From Planctomycetota bacterium (GTDB lineage: Bacteria; Planctomycetota; UBA1135; GCA-002686595), in the NCBI GenBank assembly GCA_020638875.1, contig JACKHS010000008.1:62001-126000 (forward strand): a DNA stretch of 64,000 nucleotides, in the 5' to 3' direction. The position numbers and the translations under genes were made by a program. Positions 56,324 through 64,000 of this stretch are shown one piece after another (the first letter of the stretch is position 1; every line of letters starts with the position of its first letter). Under the pieces are notes generated by a model. The model was not told the origin of the DNA. It did not search any database and saw only the letters and a list, made by a program, of their open reading frames with translations.

Positions 56324-57048
56324 GCGCCGAGACCGATCCGGTGCGCGTGCTGGTCGTCGACGACGAGGAGCACCTCGCGCTCGGCATCGCCGAGAACCTC
56401 GAGGCCGAGGGCTACGCGACGGCCGTGGCGCACGACGGCGTGGAGGCGCTGCAGGCCATCGGCGCCGAGCCGTGGGATCTCGTCATCCTCGACGTGATGA
56501 TGCCGCGGAAGGACGGGCTGACCGTGTGCGCCGAGCTGCGCGCCGCGGGCGAGATGGTGCCGGTGCTGTTCCTCACCGCGCGCGGCGACCTCGACGACCG
56601 CGTGCGCGGCCTGGAAGCCGGCGGCGACGACTACCTGCCCAAGCCCTTCTCGCTGCGCGAGCTCCTGCTGCGCGTCGCGGCGATCACGCGGCGGCACCGC
56701 GGCTACCTGGATCGCGCGCGCACGGACAGCCCGCTGCGCTTCGACGACAACGAGATCGACTTCCACACCTACAAGGCGCGCGCGTGGTCCGGCCACGAGC
56801 ACGACCTCACGCACAAGGAGGCGATGATCCTCAAGACCCTCAGCGAGCGCGAGGGCGAGGTCGTCTCCCGCGAGGACATCCTCGACGCGGTCTGGGGCTA
56901 CGAGGTCTTCCCCTCGACCCGCACCATCGACAACTTCATCGTTCGACTGCGCAAGCGCTTCGAACGCGACCCCGAGACGCCGCGCCACTTCCACACCGTG
57001 CGCGGCGTCGGCTATCGCTTCACCCGTGAGGCGGAGGACCCCCGATGA
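56320..57048 (+). CDS. OmpR/PhoB-family response regulator embedded in the haem operon
   Basis: A 242-residue regulator. The receiver domain (1-~125) carries Asp58 in LVILDVMMP, the acidic pair VVDDEE, the switch Thr in LTARGD and Lys in KPFSLRE. The winged-helix DNA-binding domain (~140-235) has LTHKEAMILKTLSEREGEVVS and the RTIDNFIVRLRKRFE recognition region. It starts in the kinase stop and its stop overlaps hemE (ATGA). Probable target: this operon. A binding site before hemA is not obvious by eye, because the 216-bp gap holds no clear direct repeat. Confidence 0.92.
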   Translation: MSAETDPVRVLVVDDEEHLALGIAENLEAEGYATAVAHDGVEALQAIGAEPWDLVILDVMMPRKDGLTVCAELRAAGEMVPVLFLTARGDLDDRVRGLEAGGDDYLPKPFSLRELLLRVAAITRRHRGYLDRARTDSPLRFDDNEIDFHTYKARAWSGHEHDLTHKEAMILKTLSEREGEVVSREDILDAVWGYEVFPSTRTIDNFIVRLRKRFERDPETPRHFHTVRGVGYRFTREAEDPR

Positions 57049-58094
57049 ACGACCTGTACCTGCGCACGCTGCGCGGCGAGGCCACCGAGCGCCGCCCCCT
57101 CTGGATCATGCGCCAGGCCGGGCGCTACCTGCCCGAGTACCGCGCGCTGCGCGCCCAGCACTCGTTCGAGGAGCTCTGCGCGAGCCCCGAGCTGGCCGCC
57201 GAGGTGACGATGATGCCGATGGAGCGCTTCCCGCTCGACGCGGCCATCGTGTTCGCCGACCTGATGACGCCCGTCGCGGCGCTGGGCATCGACGTGCGCT
57301 TCGACCCGGGCCCGGTGATCGACGCGCCGATCCGCTCGAGCGCCGACGTGCGCAAGCTGCGGGTCCCCGCGGGCGAGGAGATCGCGCCCGAGGTGCCCGC
57401 GACGCTGCGCCTCGTGAAGGAGCGCCTGGCGGGCCGCGCCAACCTGATCGGCTTCACCGGCGCGCCCTTCTCGATCGCCGCGTACCTCGTGCAGGGCCGC
57501 GGCGGCAAGGACTTCGCCGACCTGCGCGCGTTCCTGCGCGCCGATCCGGTGGCCTTCGGCGAGCTGATGGACGTGCTCGCGCGCCTCGCGGCCGCGTACG
57601 GCATCGCGCAGCACCACGCGGGTGCCGACGCCGTACAGGTGTTCGACTCCTGGGCCGGCCTGCTCTCGCTGGCCGACTGGGAGGTGCACGTGAAGCCGCA
57701 CCTCGTGAACCTGCTCGAGGCGCTTGGCGCGGCCGGCGTCCCGCGCGTCTTCTTCGCCAACGGCGCGCCGCACCTCGCGCGCGCGCACGCCGCGCTGCCC
57801 AGCGAGGCGCTCGCCGTCTGCTGGCGCAGCGACCTCGCCGCGCTGCGCGCCGAGCTCGGCCCGCACACCGGCACCGGCAAGGCGCTGCAGGGCAACCTCG
57901 ACCCGGCCTACCTCTCGGCCGGCCCCGAGGCGACCGCGCGCGGCACGCGCGAGCTGTTGGGTCGCGTCCCCGCGCGCGGCCACGTCGTCAACCTCGGCCA
58001 CGGCATCACGCCCGACGTCCCGCTGGAGAGCGTCGCCGCGATGATCGAGGTCGTCCACGCCGAGGCCGCCACGTCGGCCGGGAGCCCCTCGTGA
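57045..58094 (+). CDS. hemE: uroporphyrinogen decarboxylase
   Basis: A 349-residue enzyme that removes four acetate carboxyls from uroporphyrinogen III to give coproporphyrinogen III. The signature WIMRQAGRYLPEY opens the protein, and FTGAPFSIAAYLVQG, FDSWAGLLS and LGHGITPDVP complete it. Length is typical. The start overlaps the response regulator stop (ATGA) and the stop overlaps hemN (GTGA), so the two-component genes are inside the translational chain. Confidence 0.97.
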   Translation: MNDLYLRTLRGEATERRPLWIMRQAGRYLPEYRALRAQHSFEELCASPELAAEVTMMPMERFPLDAAIVFADLMTPVAALGIDVRFDPGPVIDAPIRSSADVRKLRVPAGEEIAPEVPATLRLVKERLAGRANLIGFTGAPFSIAAYLVQGRGGKDFADLRAFLRADPVAFGELMDVLARLAAAYGIAQHHAGADAVQVFDSWAGLLSLADWEVHVKPHLVNLLEALGAAGVPRVFFANGAPHLARAHAALPSEALAVCWRSDLAALRAELGPHTGTGKALQGNLDPAYLSAGPEATARGTRELLGRVPARGHVVNLGHGITPDVPLESVAAMIEVVHAEAATSAGSPS

Positions 58095-59491
58095 ACCAGA
58101 GCCCCAACGACCGCGCGGCCATCGCCGCCCTGCTCACGCGCCACGACCGCCCCGGTCCGCGCTACACGAGCTACCCCACGGCCGTCGAGTTCAGCGAGGA
58201 GGTCGGGCTCGGGCAGTACGAGGAGCACCTCGCGCGCGCGGACGCGCTCGGCGACGCGCCGCTGTCGGTGTACATGCACCTGCCGTTCTGCGAGGAGCGC
58301 TGCCTGTTCTGCGGGTGCCACGTGATCATCACGCCGCACAAGGAGAAGGCCGCGCCCTACCTGGCGCTGCTCGAGCGCGAGATCGACCTCGTCGCGGCGA
58401 AGCTCCCGCACCGCCGCAAGGTCAGCCAGTTGCACCTGGGCGGCGGGACGCCGACCTACCAGTCCCCCGCCGAGCTGGACCGCCTGCTCACGCACTTCTT
58501 CCGCTCGTTCGAGGCCGTGCCCGGCGCCGAGCTGGCGGTCGAGTGCGACCCGCGCGTGACCAGCCCCGAGCACATCGACACGCTGGCGCGCCACGGCTTC
58601 AACCGCATCTCCTTCGGCGTGCAGGACTTCTCGCCCGCCGTCCAGGAGGCCATCGGCCGGATCCAGACCGTCGAGCAGACCGAGGCGCTGATGATCCGCG
58701 CGCGCGAGCGCGGCTTCACCGGCATCAACGTGGACCTGATCTACGGCCTGCCGCACCAGGAGCCCGCGAGCTTCGAGCGGACGCTCGAGACCGTCATCCG
58801 CCTCGGCGCCGATCGCTGCGCGGTCTACTCCTTCGCCTACGTGCCGTGGATCCGCGGCCACCAGAAGAAGCTCGACGAGGCCGACTTCCCCGGGCGCGAC
58901 GAGAAGTTCGCGCTCTTCGGCCTGGCGCGCGAGAAGTTCCTCGCCGCCGGCTACGTGCCGATCGGCATGGACCACTTCGCGCGGCCGGAGGACGAGCTGG
59001 CCGTGGCGCGCCGCGAGCACCGCCTGCGCCGCAACTTCCAGGGCTACGCGGTGATCCCGGCCGAAGACGTCGTCGGCCTGGGCATCTCCGCCATCGGCGA
59101 CGTGCGCGAGGGCTACTTCCAGAACGCCAAGAAGATCACCGGCTACCGCGAGGCCATCGAGGCCGGGCGCCTGCCCGTCGAGCGCGGCGTGCTGCTGAAG
59201 GGCGAGGACGCGCTGCGCCGCGCCCTGATCCACGAGCTGATGTGCAACTTCCGCGTCGACAAGCGCGCGCTCGAGCAGCGCTTCGGGATCGACTTCGACG
59301 CGACCTTCGCCGAGGACCTGGCGCGCCTCGCACCGCTGGTCGAGGAAGGCCTCGCGCTCGTCGACGACGAGCAGGTGGCGGCGACGCCGACCGGCGAGCT
59401 GTTCGTGCGCAACCTCGCCATGTGCTTCGACACCTACTGGCGCGAGAAGCACGAGTCCGGCGACACGCCGGTGTTCAGCAGGACGGTCTGA
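58091..59491 (+). CDS. hemN: oxygen-independent coproporphyrinogen III oxidase
   Basis: A 466-residue radical SAM enzyme that decarboxylates coproporphyrinogen III to protoporphyrinogen IX without oxygen. The Fe-S motif is CEERCLFCGC (CxxxCxxC plus a fourth Cys, as in true HemN). GPRYTSYPTAVEF, LGGGTPTY and FNRISFGVQDFSP follow, and the C-terminal HemN domain is complete. Length fits HemN (~450-460), not the shorter HemW. Start GTG in the hemE stop. The hemN-hemY junction is TGATG. The haem route thus mixes an anaerobic step with the HemY step. Confidence 0.96.
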   Translation: MNQSPNDRAAIAALLTRHDRPGPRYTSYPTAVEFSEEVGLGQYEEHLARADALGDAPLSVYMHLPFCEERCLFCGCHVIITPHKEKAAPYLALLEREIDLVAAKLPHRRKVSQLHLGGGTPTYQSPAELDRLLTHFFRSFEAVPGAELAVECDPRVTSPEHIDTLARHGFNRISFGVQDFSPAVQEAIGRIQTVEQTEALMIRARERGFTGINVDLIYGLPHQEPASFERTLETVIRLGADRCAVYSFAYVPWIRGHQKKLDEADFPGRDEKFALFGLAREKFLAAGYVPIGMDHFARPEDELAVARREHRLRRNFQGYAVIPAEDVVGLGISAIGDVREGYFQNAKKITGYREAIEAGRLPVERGVLLKGEDALRRALIHELMCNFRVDKRALEQRFGIDFDATFAEDLARLAPLVEEGLALVDDEQVAATPTGELFVRNLAMCFDTYWREKHESGDTPVFSRTV

Positions 59492-60915
59492 TGCAGGCGC
59501 GCATCGCGGTCGTCGGCGGCGGGATCAGCGGCTTGGCGGCGGCCTGGGCCGCCGTGGAGCGCGCGCAGGAGGTCGGCCTCCCGCGCCCGGACGTCACGGT
59601 CTTCGAGGCCGGCGACGCCCCGGGCGGCAAGGCGCGCAGCCTGCGGCGCGACGGCTGGCTCGTCGAGGCCGGCCCGACGGGCTTCCTCGACAACGAGCCG
59701 GTGCTCGACGAGCTGGTGCAGCGCGCGCGGCTCGCGAAGCTGCCCGCCGACGAGGCCGCCGCGCGGCGCTTCCTGGTGCGCGATGGGATCCTGCGCGAGA
59801 TCCACGCCAACCCGCTGCGCTTCGCCGGCAGCGGCATCCTGTCGCCCGCCGGCCTGCTGCGCGTCGCGCGCGAGCGCTGGGTGCCGCGCCGCACCGACCC
59901 GGCCGACGAGAGCATCTGGGCCTTCGCGGAGCGGCGCCTGGGCCGCCAGGCCGCCGAGCGGCTGATCGCGCCGATGGTCCTGGGCGTCTTCGCCGGCGAC
60001 GCGCGCAAGCTCTCGCTCCCCGCGGCCTTCCCGCGCATGGCCGAGCTCGAGGCGACCTACGGCTCACTCTTCCGCGCCATGGGCGCGCTGCGGCGCGAGC
60101 GCAAGCACGCGGCCCGGCCGACCGGCGGCCCGAGCGGCCCTGCCGGCGCCCTGACCTCCTTCGCGCACGGGCTCGAGGAGCTCCCGCGCGCGCTCGCCGA
60201 GCGCGGCCCGTTCGAGGTGCGCTGCCACGCGCGCGTCGAGGCCTTGGACCACGACGGCGATCGCTGGCGCCTGCGCGCGACGGGCGACGCCGAGGCGCTG
60301 CCCTTCGACGCGGTCGTGCTGGCCGGCGAGGCCTGGCACATGGCGCCGCTGTGCGCCGCGGCCGCGCCGAGCGTCGCCGACGAGCTCGCCGCGCTCACCG
60401 CGCCGGGCCTGGCCGTCGTGGCGCTCGGGTACGGCCCGGCCGACCTCGCGCGCACGCCGCGCGGCTTCGGCGCGCTGATCCAGCGCGAGGAGGGCTTCCG
60501 CATCCTCGGCGTCCTGTGGGACACGCACCTGTTCCCCGAGCGCTCGCCCGCGGACCACGTGCTGGTGCGGTGCATGATCGGCGGCGCGACCGACCCCGAG
60601 GGGGCGCGGCTGTCCGAGGACGAGCTCGTGCGCACGGCGGCGGCCGACCTCGCGCGCCTGCTGGGCTACTCGGCCACGCCGGTCTTCCACGAGGTCGTGC
60701 GCTGGGAGCGCGCGATCCCGCAGTACGAGCTCGGCCACCTGGCGCGCGTCGCGCGCATCGACGCCGCGCTCGCGACGCTGCGCGACGCGCGGCCGGGCCT
60801 GCACCTGGGCGGCAACGCGCGCACGGGCGTCGCCTTCGGCAAGGCCGCGCGTCAGGGCTGGGACGCCGGACGCGCGGCGGTCGAAGAGCTCGCCGCGCTC
60901 GCGCCCGCGCGCTGA
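59491..60915 (+). CDS. hemY: protoporphyrinogen oxidase (HemY type)
   Basis: A 474-residue FAD enzyme that oxidises protoporphyrinogen IX to protoporphyrin IX. N-terminal FAD motif VVGGGISGLAAAWAA, then FEAGDAPGGKARS. ERLIAPMVLGVFAGDARKLS and YELGHLARVARIDAAL are family landmarks, with HLGGNARTGVAFGKAARQGW at the FAD C-terminal end. HemY uses oxygen or another acceptor, while hemN does not need oxygen. It is the last operon gene, with a 1-nt overlap. Ferrochelatase is not present. Confidence 0.94.
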   Translation: MQARIAVVGGGISGLAAAWAAVERAQEVGLPRPDVTVFEAGDAPGGKARSLRRDGWLVEAGPTGFLDNEPVLDELVQRARLAKLPADEAAARRFLVRDGILREIHANPLRFAGSGILSPAGLLRVARERWVPRRTDPADESIWAFAERRLGRQAAERLIAPMVLGVFAGDARKLSLPAAFPRMAELEATYGSLFRAMGALRRERKHAARPTGGPSGPAGALTSFAHGLEELPRALAERGPFEVRCHARVEALDHDGDRWRLRATGDAEALPFDAVVLAGEAWHMAPLCAAAAPSVADELAALTAPGLAVVALGYGPADLARTPRGFGALIQREEGFRILGVLWDTHLFPERSPADHVLVRCMIGGATDPEGARLSEDELVRTAAADLARLLGYSATPVFHEVVRWERAIPQYELGHLARVARIDAALATLRDARPGLHLGGNARTGVAFGKAARQGWDAGRAAVEELAALAPAR

Positions 60916-60928
60916 GCGACCCGCGCGC

Positions 60929-61339
60929 TCAGGCGTCCCACTCGAAGCGGAACTCGCGCACGATGCGCTCGCCGAGGCTCGCCTCGACGGGGCACGTGAG
61001 CGCCGCGTGCTCGAGCGTCTTGCGCGCGCGCTCGTCGAGGTGCGCGCCGCCGCGCACCTCGATCACGAGCCGCTCGATGCGCCGCACGGGGTCGGCGATC
61101 ATGTGCTTCTCCACGCGCACGCGCAGCGGCGTCAGGTCCCACGCGTGCTTCTGGGCCGTGATGCCCATGATCGTCAGCGCGCAGGCCCCGAGCGCCGTGG
61201 CGACGAGGTCGGTCGGCGAGAACGACTCGCCGCGGCCGCAGTTGTCGACCGGCGCGTCGGTGACGAGCGCGCGGGACGAGGGAGCGTGGGTGGCGGAGCA
61301 GCGCAGCTCGCCGTCGTAGCGCAGGTGGATCTCGACCAT
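60929..61339 (-). CDS. OsmC/Ohr-like protein
   Basis: A 136-residue OsmC-family protein, a cytoplasmic thiol peroxidase-like fold. Two conserved Cys are present: Cys53 in LGACALTIM and Cys116 in AALTCPVEAS, the spacing of OsmC/YhfA-like members. It may reduce organic hydroperoxides, but the class includes members of unknown substrate. It is convergent with hemY (13-bp gap). A TAGAGT box lies 25 nt upstream. Start ATG at 61339; an in-frame ATG nine codons upstream is less likely. Confidence 0.87.
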   Translation of the reverse strand: MVEIHLRYDGELRCSATHAPSSRALVTDAPVDNCGRGESFSPTDLVATALGACALTIMGITAQKHAWDLTPLRVRVEKHMIADPVRRIERLVIEVRGGAHLDERARKTLEHAALTCPVEASLGERIVREFRFEWDA

Positions 61340-61364
61340 GGCGTCGGGGGCTGGGAGGGCGCGC

Positions 61365-61370
61365 ACTCTA
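61365..61370 (-). promoter_or_regulatory. putative -10 box (TAGAGT)
   Basis: Minus-strand TAGAGT lies 25 nt upstream of the OsmC-like ATG. It is the same hexamer as at 46064-46069 and 63270-63275. Confidence 0.4.
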
Positions 61371-61414
61371 CCCGAACGCGCGCGCTCCCCGCGCGGGTCC
61401 GCGCCGCGGGCGCC

Positions 61415-63118
61415 TCAGCGGGTCCAGACGACTTCGCCGTCGACGATCGTCATCAGCACGCGGGCCGCCGCCAGCTCCTCCGAGGTCGCCGTGACGGGGT
61501 CGACGTCGAGCACGGTCAGGTCGGCGCCGAAGCCGGGCGTCAGGCGCCCGCGGCGGCCGTCCTGGTGCGCCGCGAAGGCCGGGCCGCCGCTCAAGCAGTA
61601 CAGCAGCTCGAGCTCCGAGTTGGCCGGTTCGCGGTCGAGGTCCCGGTTGCGCAGCGACTCGTACTGCAGGTCGCGCATCGCGACGAGCGCCACCAGCGGG
61701 TCGTGCGTGCCACTCGCGGGGCCGGTGCCCAGCGCGAGGCGTCCGACGTCGCCGACGAGCCGGCGCCAGACCTCGGCGCTCTTCAGGCGCTGCGGCCCGA
61801 GGCGCGCCTCGAGCCACGCACGCGCGGCGCGCTGCACGACGGGTTGCATCGAGGTGACGACCTCGTACCCGGGCACGCGCGCGAAGTCGCGCGGCGCGAT
61901 CATCGTCGCGTGCTCGATGCGCGGGCGCAGGTCGACGAAGCTCTCGTCCACCTGGGTCATGCGCTCGTACACGTCGAGCGCCACCCGGTTGGCGCGGTCG
62001 CCGACCGCCGCGACGGCGGGTTGCCAGCCCGCCTGCCAGCACTCGTGCACGAGCGCGGTCAAGCGCTGTTCGGTGAGCAGCAGGCGGCCCGTGTTCTGCG
62101 GCGCGTCGCTGTAGGGCTCGACGAGCGCGGCCGCGCGCGTCTCGAGCGAGCCGTCCAGCCGGAACAGCACGCCCGCCACGCGGAACAGGTCGCGCGTGTC
62201 GCCGGGCGGCGCGGACCAGCTCGCCATGCGCGGCGGCATGCCCGCGTTCCCGTCGAGGTAGCCGACGACGCGCAGCTTCAGGCGTCCGTCGTCGCGCAGG
62301 CGCGCGAGCGCGCTCGCCACCGCGGGCCGCTCGCCCATGTCGTGCACGCAGGTCCAGCCGCGCGCGAGCAGGCGCTCCTGCGCGGCGAGCAGCAGCGCCT
62401 CGAGCTGCGCGTCGTCCGTCGTGCGGAAGGCCGCCTCGAAGACGCTCAACGCTTCCTCGACCACGCGCCCGTTCGCGCGCTTGTCGCTGTCGCGCTCGAG
62501 CCCGGGGCCGACGTTGCGCGGCGGCGGGTCGACGACGCCGGCGAGGCCCACGCGCTCGAGCGCCGCGCCGTTCACCCAGGCCACGCGACCCGTCGCGCGG
62601 CGCAGGAACACGGGGTGCTTGGGCGCGACGAGGTCGAGCCGTGCGCGGTGCAGGCCGCCGCCCGCTTGCACGACCTCCTCGCTCAGGCCGCAGCCGATCA
62701 GCCACGCGCCGGCGGCGAGCGACTTCACCTGCTCGGCCAGGAGCTGGTCGAGCTCGGCGAGGTCCGCGACGCCCGAGAGGTCGAGCGCGCGCAGGTCCTC
62801 GCCCAGGCGCTCGAGCTGCGCGTGCGCGTCCTGGAAGCCCGGCACGGCGACGGCGCCGTCGAGGTCGACGCGCACGAGCTCCTCGCCCGCCACGCGCCCC
62901 TCGAGCGCCTCGGCCGTCCCCGCGGCCACGACGTAGCCGTCCTCGACCAGCAGCGCCTCGACCACCCCGCCGTGCTCGTCCCCCAGACGGATGCGGCCGC
63001 CGGTCAGCAGCAGCCGGTGCGCCACGGCGGGCGCGGGGGCGGTCTCGGGAGCGGCAGCGGTGCGCTGCTCGCCGAGCGGCGCGGCGAGCAGGGAGGCGAG
63101 GACGAGGGCCGGGAACAT
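61415..63118 (-). CDS. YtcJ/amidohydrolase-3 family protein lacking most metal ligands
   Basis: A 567-residue exported protein with a signal-like N-terminus (residues 1-~16), an amidohydrolase TIM barrel and the usual beta-sandwich ends (GGRIRLGDE; LTVLDVDPVT near the C-terminus). The metal ligands of the YtcJ/NfdA group are mostly gone. HxH is HAQ (His99, Gln101). The Lys before DGSL is absent (VLFRLDGSLE, 317-325). The His of HAIGDRA is Ala (VAAVGDRA, A370). The Asp of the SD motif is Gly (LGTGPAS, G466). Only RIEH (His403) remains. It is probably not a metal-dependent hydrolase. Start ATG at 63118. Confidence 0.85.
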   Translation of the reverse strand: MFPALVLASLLAAPLGEQRTAAAPETAPAPAVAHRLLLTGGRIRLGDEHGGVVEALLVEDGYVVAAGTAEALEGRVAGEELVRVDLDGAVAVPGFQDAHAQLERLGEDLRALDLSGVADLAELDQLLAEQVKSLAAGAWLIGCGLSEEVVQAGGGLHRARLDLVAPKHPVFLRRATGRVAWVNGAALERVGLAGVVDPPPRNVGPGLERDSDKRANGRVVEEALSVFEAAFRTTDDAQLEALLLAAQERLLARGWTCVHDMGERPAVASALARLRDDGRLKLRVVGYLDGNAGMPPRMASWSAPPGDTRDLFRVAGVLFRLDGSLETRAAALVEPYSDAPQNTGRLLLTEQRLTALVHECWQAGWQPAVAAVGDRANRVALDVYERMTQVDESFVDLRPRIEHATMIAPRDFARVPGYEVVTSMQPVVQRAARAWLEARLGPQRLKSAEVWRRLVGDVGRLALGTGPASGTHDPLVALVAMRDLQYESLRNRDLDREPANSELELLYCLSGGPAFAAHQDGRRGRLTPGFGADLTVLDVDPVTATSEELAAARVLMTIVDGEVVWTR

Positions 63119-63123
63119 CGCGC

Positions 63124-63129
63124 TCCCTA
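63124..63129 (-). promoter_or_regulatory. putative -10 box (TAGGGA), leaderless start
   Basis: Minus-strand TAGGGA ends 5 nt before the ATG at 63118. It resembles the TAGGGT at 47796-47801 but ends in A. The weakest of the leaderless candidates. Confidence 0.3.
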
Positions 63130-63269
63130 TCGGCGCGCCGCGCCCCCGATCCGTTGCCCGCTTCGGGATTCGCGCCTCGCGGGGGCCGCGCGATCGCCGG
63201 GAGGGCCTCGCCGCCCCGGCGCGGGGCCTTTCGGCCCGCCACGCGGGGCCCCGCCGGGCCGCCTTGGAG

Positions 63270-63275
63270 TAGAGT
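63270..63275 (+). promoter_or_regulatory. putative -10 box (TAGAGT), leaderless start
   Basis: TAGAGT is followed by 8 nt (CTCGCGCC) and the ATG of the SDR gene. The box and part of the spacer match 46064-46069. Confidence 0.5.
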
Positions 63276-63283
63276 CTCGCGCC

Positions 63284-64000
63284 ATGAACGCCCTCGACCG
63301 CCGCCTCGCCCTCGTCACCGGCGCCTCCTCCGGCATCGGCGCCGCCACCGCCCGCGCCCTCGCCGCCGAGGGGGCGCGCCTGCTGCTCGTCGCGCGTCGC
63401 CGCGCGCGCCTGGAGGCCCTGGCCGCCGAGCTGCCCGACGCGCGCGTGCTCGAGGCCGACGTGCGCGACGCCGCGGCCCTGGCCGCGCTCCTGCGCGACG
63501 AGCCGGTCGACCTCGCCGTGCTCAACGCCGGCATGGCGCTGGGCACCGAGCCGCTCCAGGCCGCCGACCCGGCCGAGTGGAGCACGGTGATCGACACCAA
63601 CGTCAAGGGCTACCTCAACGTGCTGCGCGCCGTGCTGCCGGGCATGGTCGCCCGCGGGCGCGGCGACGTGGTCTTCCTGGGCAGCGTGGCCGGCCGCTGG
63701 GTCTACCCCGGCGGGGCGGTCTACTGCGCCACCAAGCACGCCGTGCGCGCGCTCTACGAGGGCGCCCGCCTGGACGCCGCCGGCTCGGGCGTGCGCTTCA
63801 CCACGGTCGACCCCGGCATGGTCGAGACCGAGTTCAGCCGCGTGCGCTTCCGCGGGGACGAGGCCAAGGCCGCCGCGGTCTACGCCGGCATGACGCCGCT
63901 CGCGCCGGAGGACGTCGCCGACGCCATCCGCTACGCCGTGACCCGGCCGCCGCACGTCAACGTCGGCGAGCTCGTCCTGTGGCCCACCGACCAGGCCTCC
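63284..64000 (+). CDS. short-chain dehydrogenase/reductase (YdfG type), 3' end outside window
   Basis: A classical SDR cut by the window edge after 239 codons, near its end (family ~250). It has TGASSGIG (residues ~13-20), NAG in VLNAGMAL, Ser in FLGSVAGRW and YCATK as catalytic Tyr and Lys. The C-terminal segment APEDVADAIRYAVTRPPHVN is characteristic of YdfG-like 3-hydroxy acid dehydrogenases, which act on serine, allothreonine or 3-hydroxypropionate. Start ATG at 63284, 8 nt after a TAGAGT box. It is divergent from the amidohydrolase gene. Confidence 0.92.
   Translation, partial: MNALDRRLALVTGASSGIGAATARALAAEGARLLLVARRRARLEALAAELPDARVLEADVRDAAALAALLRDEPVDLAVLNAGMALGTEPLQAADPAEWSTVIDTNVKGYLNVLRAVLPGMVARGRGDVVFLGSVAGRWVYPGGAVYCATKHAVRALYEGARLDAAGSGVRFTTVDPGMVETEFSRVRFRGDEAKAAAVYAGMTPLAPEDVADAIRYAVTRPPHVNVGELVLWPTDQAS

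Overview
This is a very GC-rich bacterial chromosome segment in which third codon positions are nearly always G or C. I read it as Planctomycetota, probably one of the GC-rich lineages outside the classical Pirellula/Planctomyces group. The evidence is a Cys-rich C-terminal module on two secreted proteins that I associate with such genomes, an arylsulfatase-like enzyme, a DXS with the GDAS variant, and a FemAB/GNAT-type protein. No rRNA, CRISPR array, insertion sequence, phage gene or integrase was seen. The window is chromosomal core with a few lineage-specific genes.

Layout. 1-6.2 kb: an ABC exporter cut by the window edge, slyD, an unusual structured leader (15-codon ORF, palindromes, terminator, possible Shine-Dalgarno (SD)-sequestering stem), then a heterodimeric ABC exporter pair. 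6.2-18.3 kb, all on the minus strand: two secreted proteins, an SGNH hydrolase, malic enzyme (MaeB type), a FemAB-like protein, a ribosome hibernation factor, a sulfatase and glutamine synthetase. 18.4-24 kb: a glycosyltransferase with helical repeats, an OPT transporter translationally coupled to an unknown membrane protein, and a secreted FKBP. 24-31.7 kb, minus strand: a secreted protein with a pseudopilin-like tail, TldD, TldE and LeuS. 32-36 kb: tRNA-Ala, LysS, and a LolC/LolD-type ABC system. 36-42 kb, minus strand: PhoU-like protein and Na/Pi symporter, then xseB-ispA-dxs-nadK (isoprenoid precursors and NADP). 42-49.7 kb: a B12-binding-type radical SAM protein, a polytopic membrane protein, a multiply frameshifted TMTC-like gene, two small cytochrome c lipoproteins and a secreted protein. 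49.9-60.9 kb: a ten-gene haem operon hemA-hemC-hemD-hemB-hemL-[histidine kinase-response regulator]-hemE-hemN-hemY. 60.9-64 kb: an OsmC-like protein, a YtcJ-type amidohydrolase that has lost most metal ligands, and an SDR cut by the window edge.

How the genes work together. The haem operon encodes every step from glutamyl-tRNA to protoporphyrin IX by the C5 route; only ferrochelatase and glutamyl-tRNA synthetase are missing. Neighbouring genes mostly overlap by 1-4 nt (ATGA/GTGA). A two-component system sits inside the overlap chain between hemL and hemE, which suggests that the operon encodes its own regulator. The xseB-ispA-dxs-nadK block supplies prenyl diphosphates and NADP(H). The NptA-PhoU pair and the LolCD pair are ordinary two-gene modules.

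Expression signals. Two start classes recur. Several genes carry a TAGNNT box only 5-8 nt upstream of the start codon, which suggests leaderless mRNAs. Others, including three TTG starts, have an SD sequence, strong in most cases. The most unusual regulatory region is 2169-2444 in front of the ABC exporter pair. Two regions (46.6-47.2 kb and 52.11-52.23 kb) show clustered frame changes in CG-rich runs and may be true decay or assembly error.
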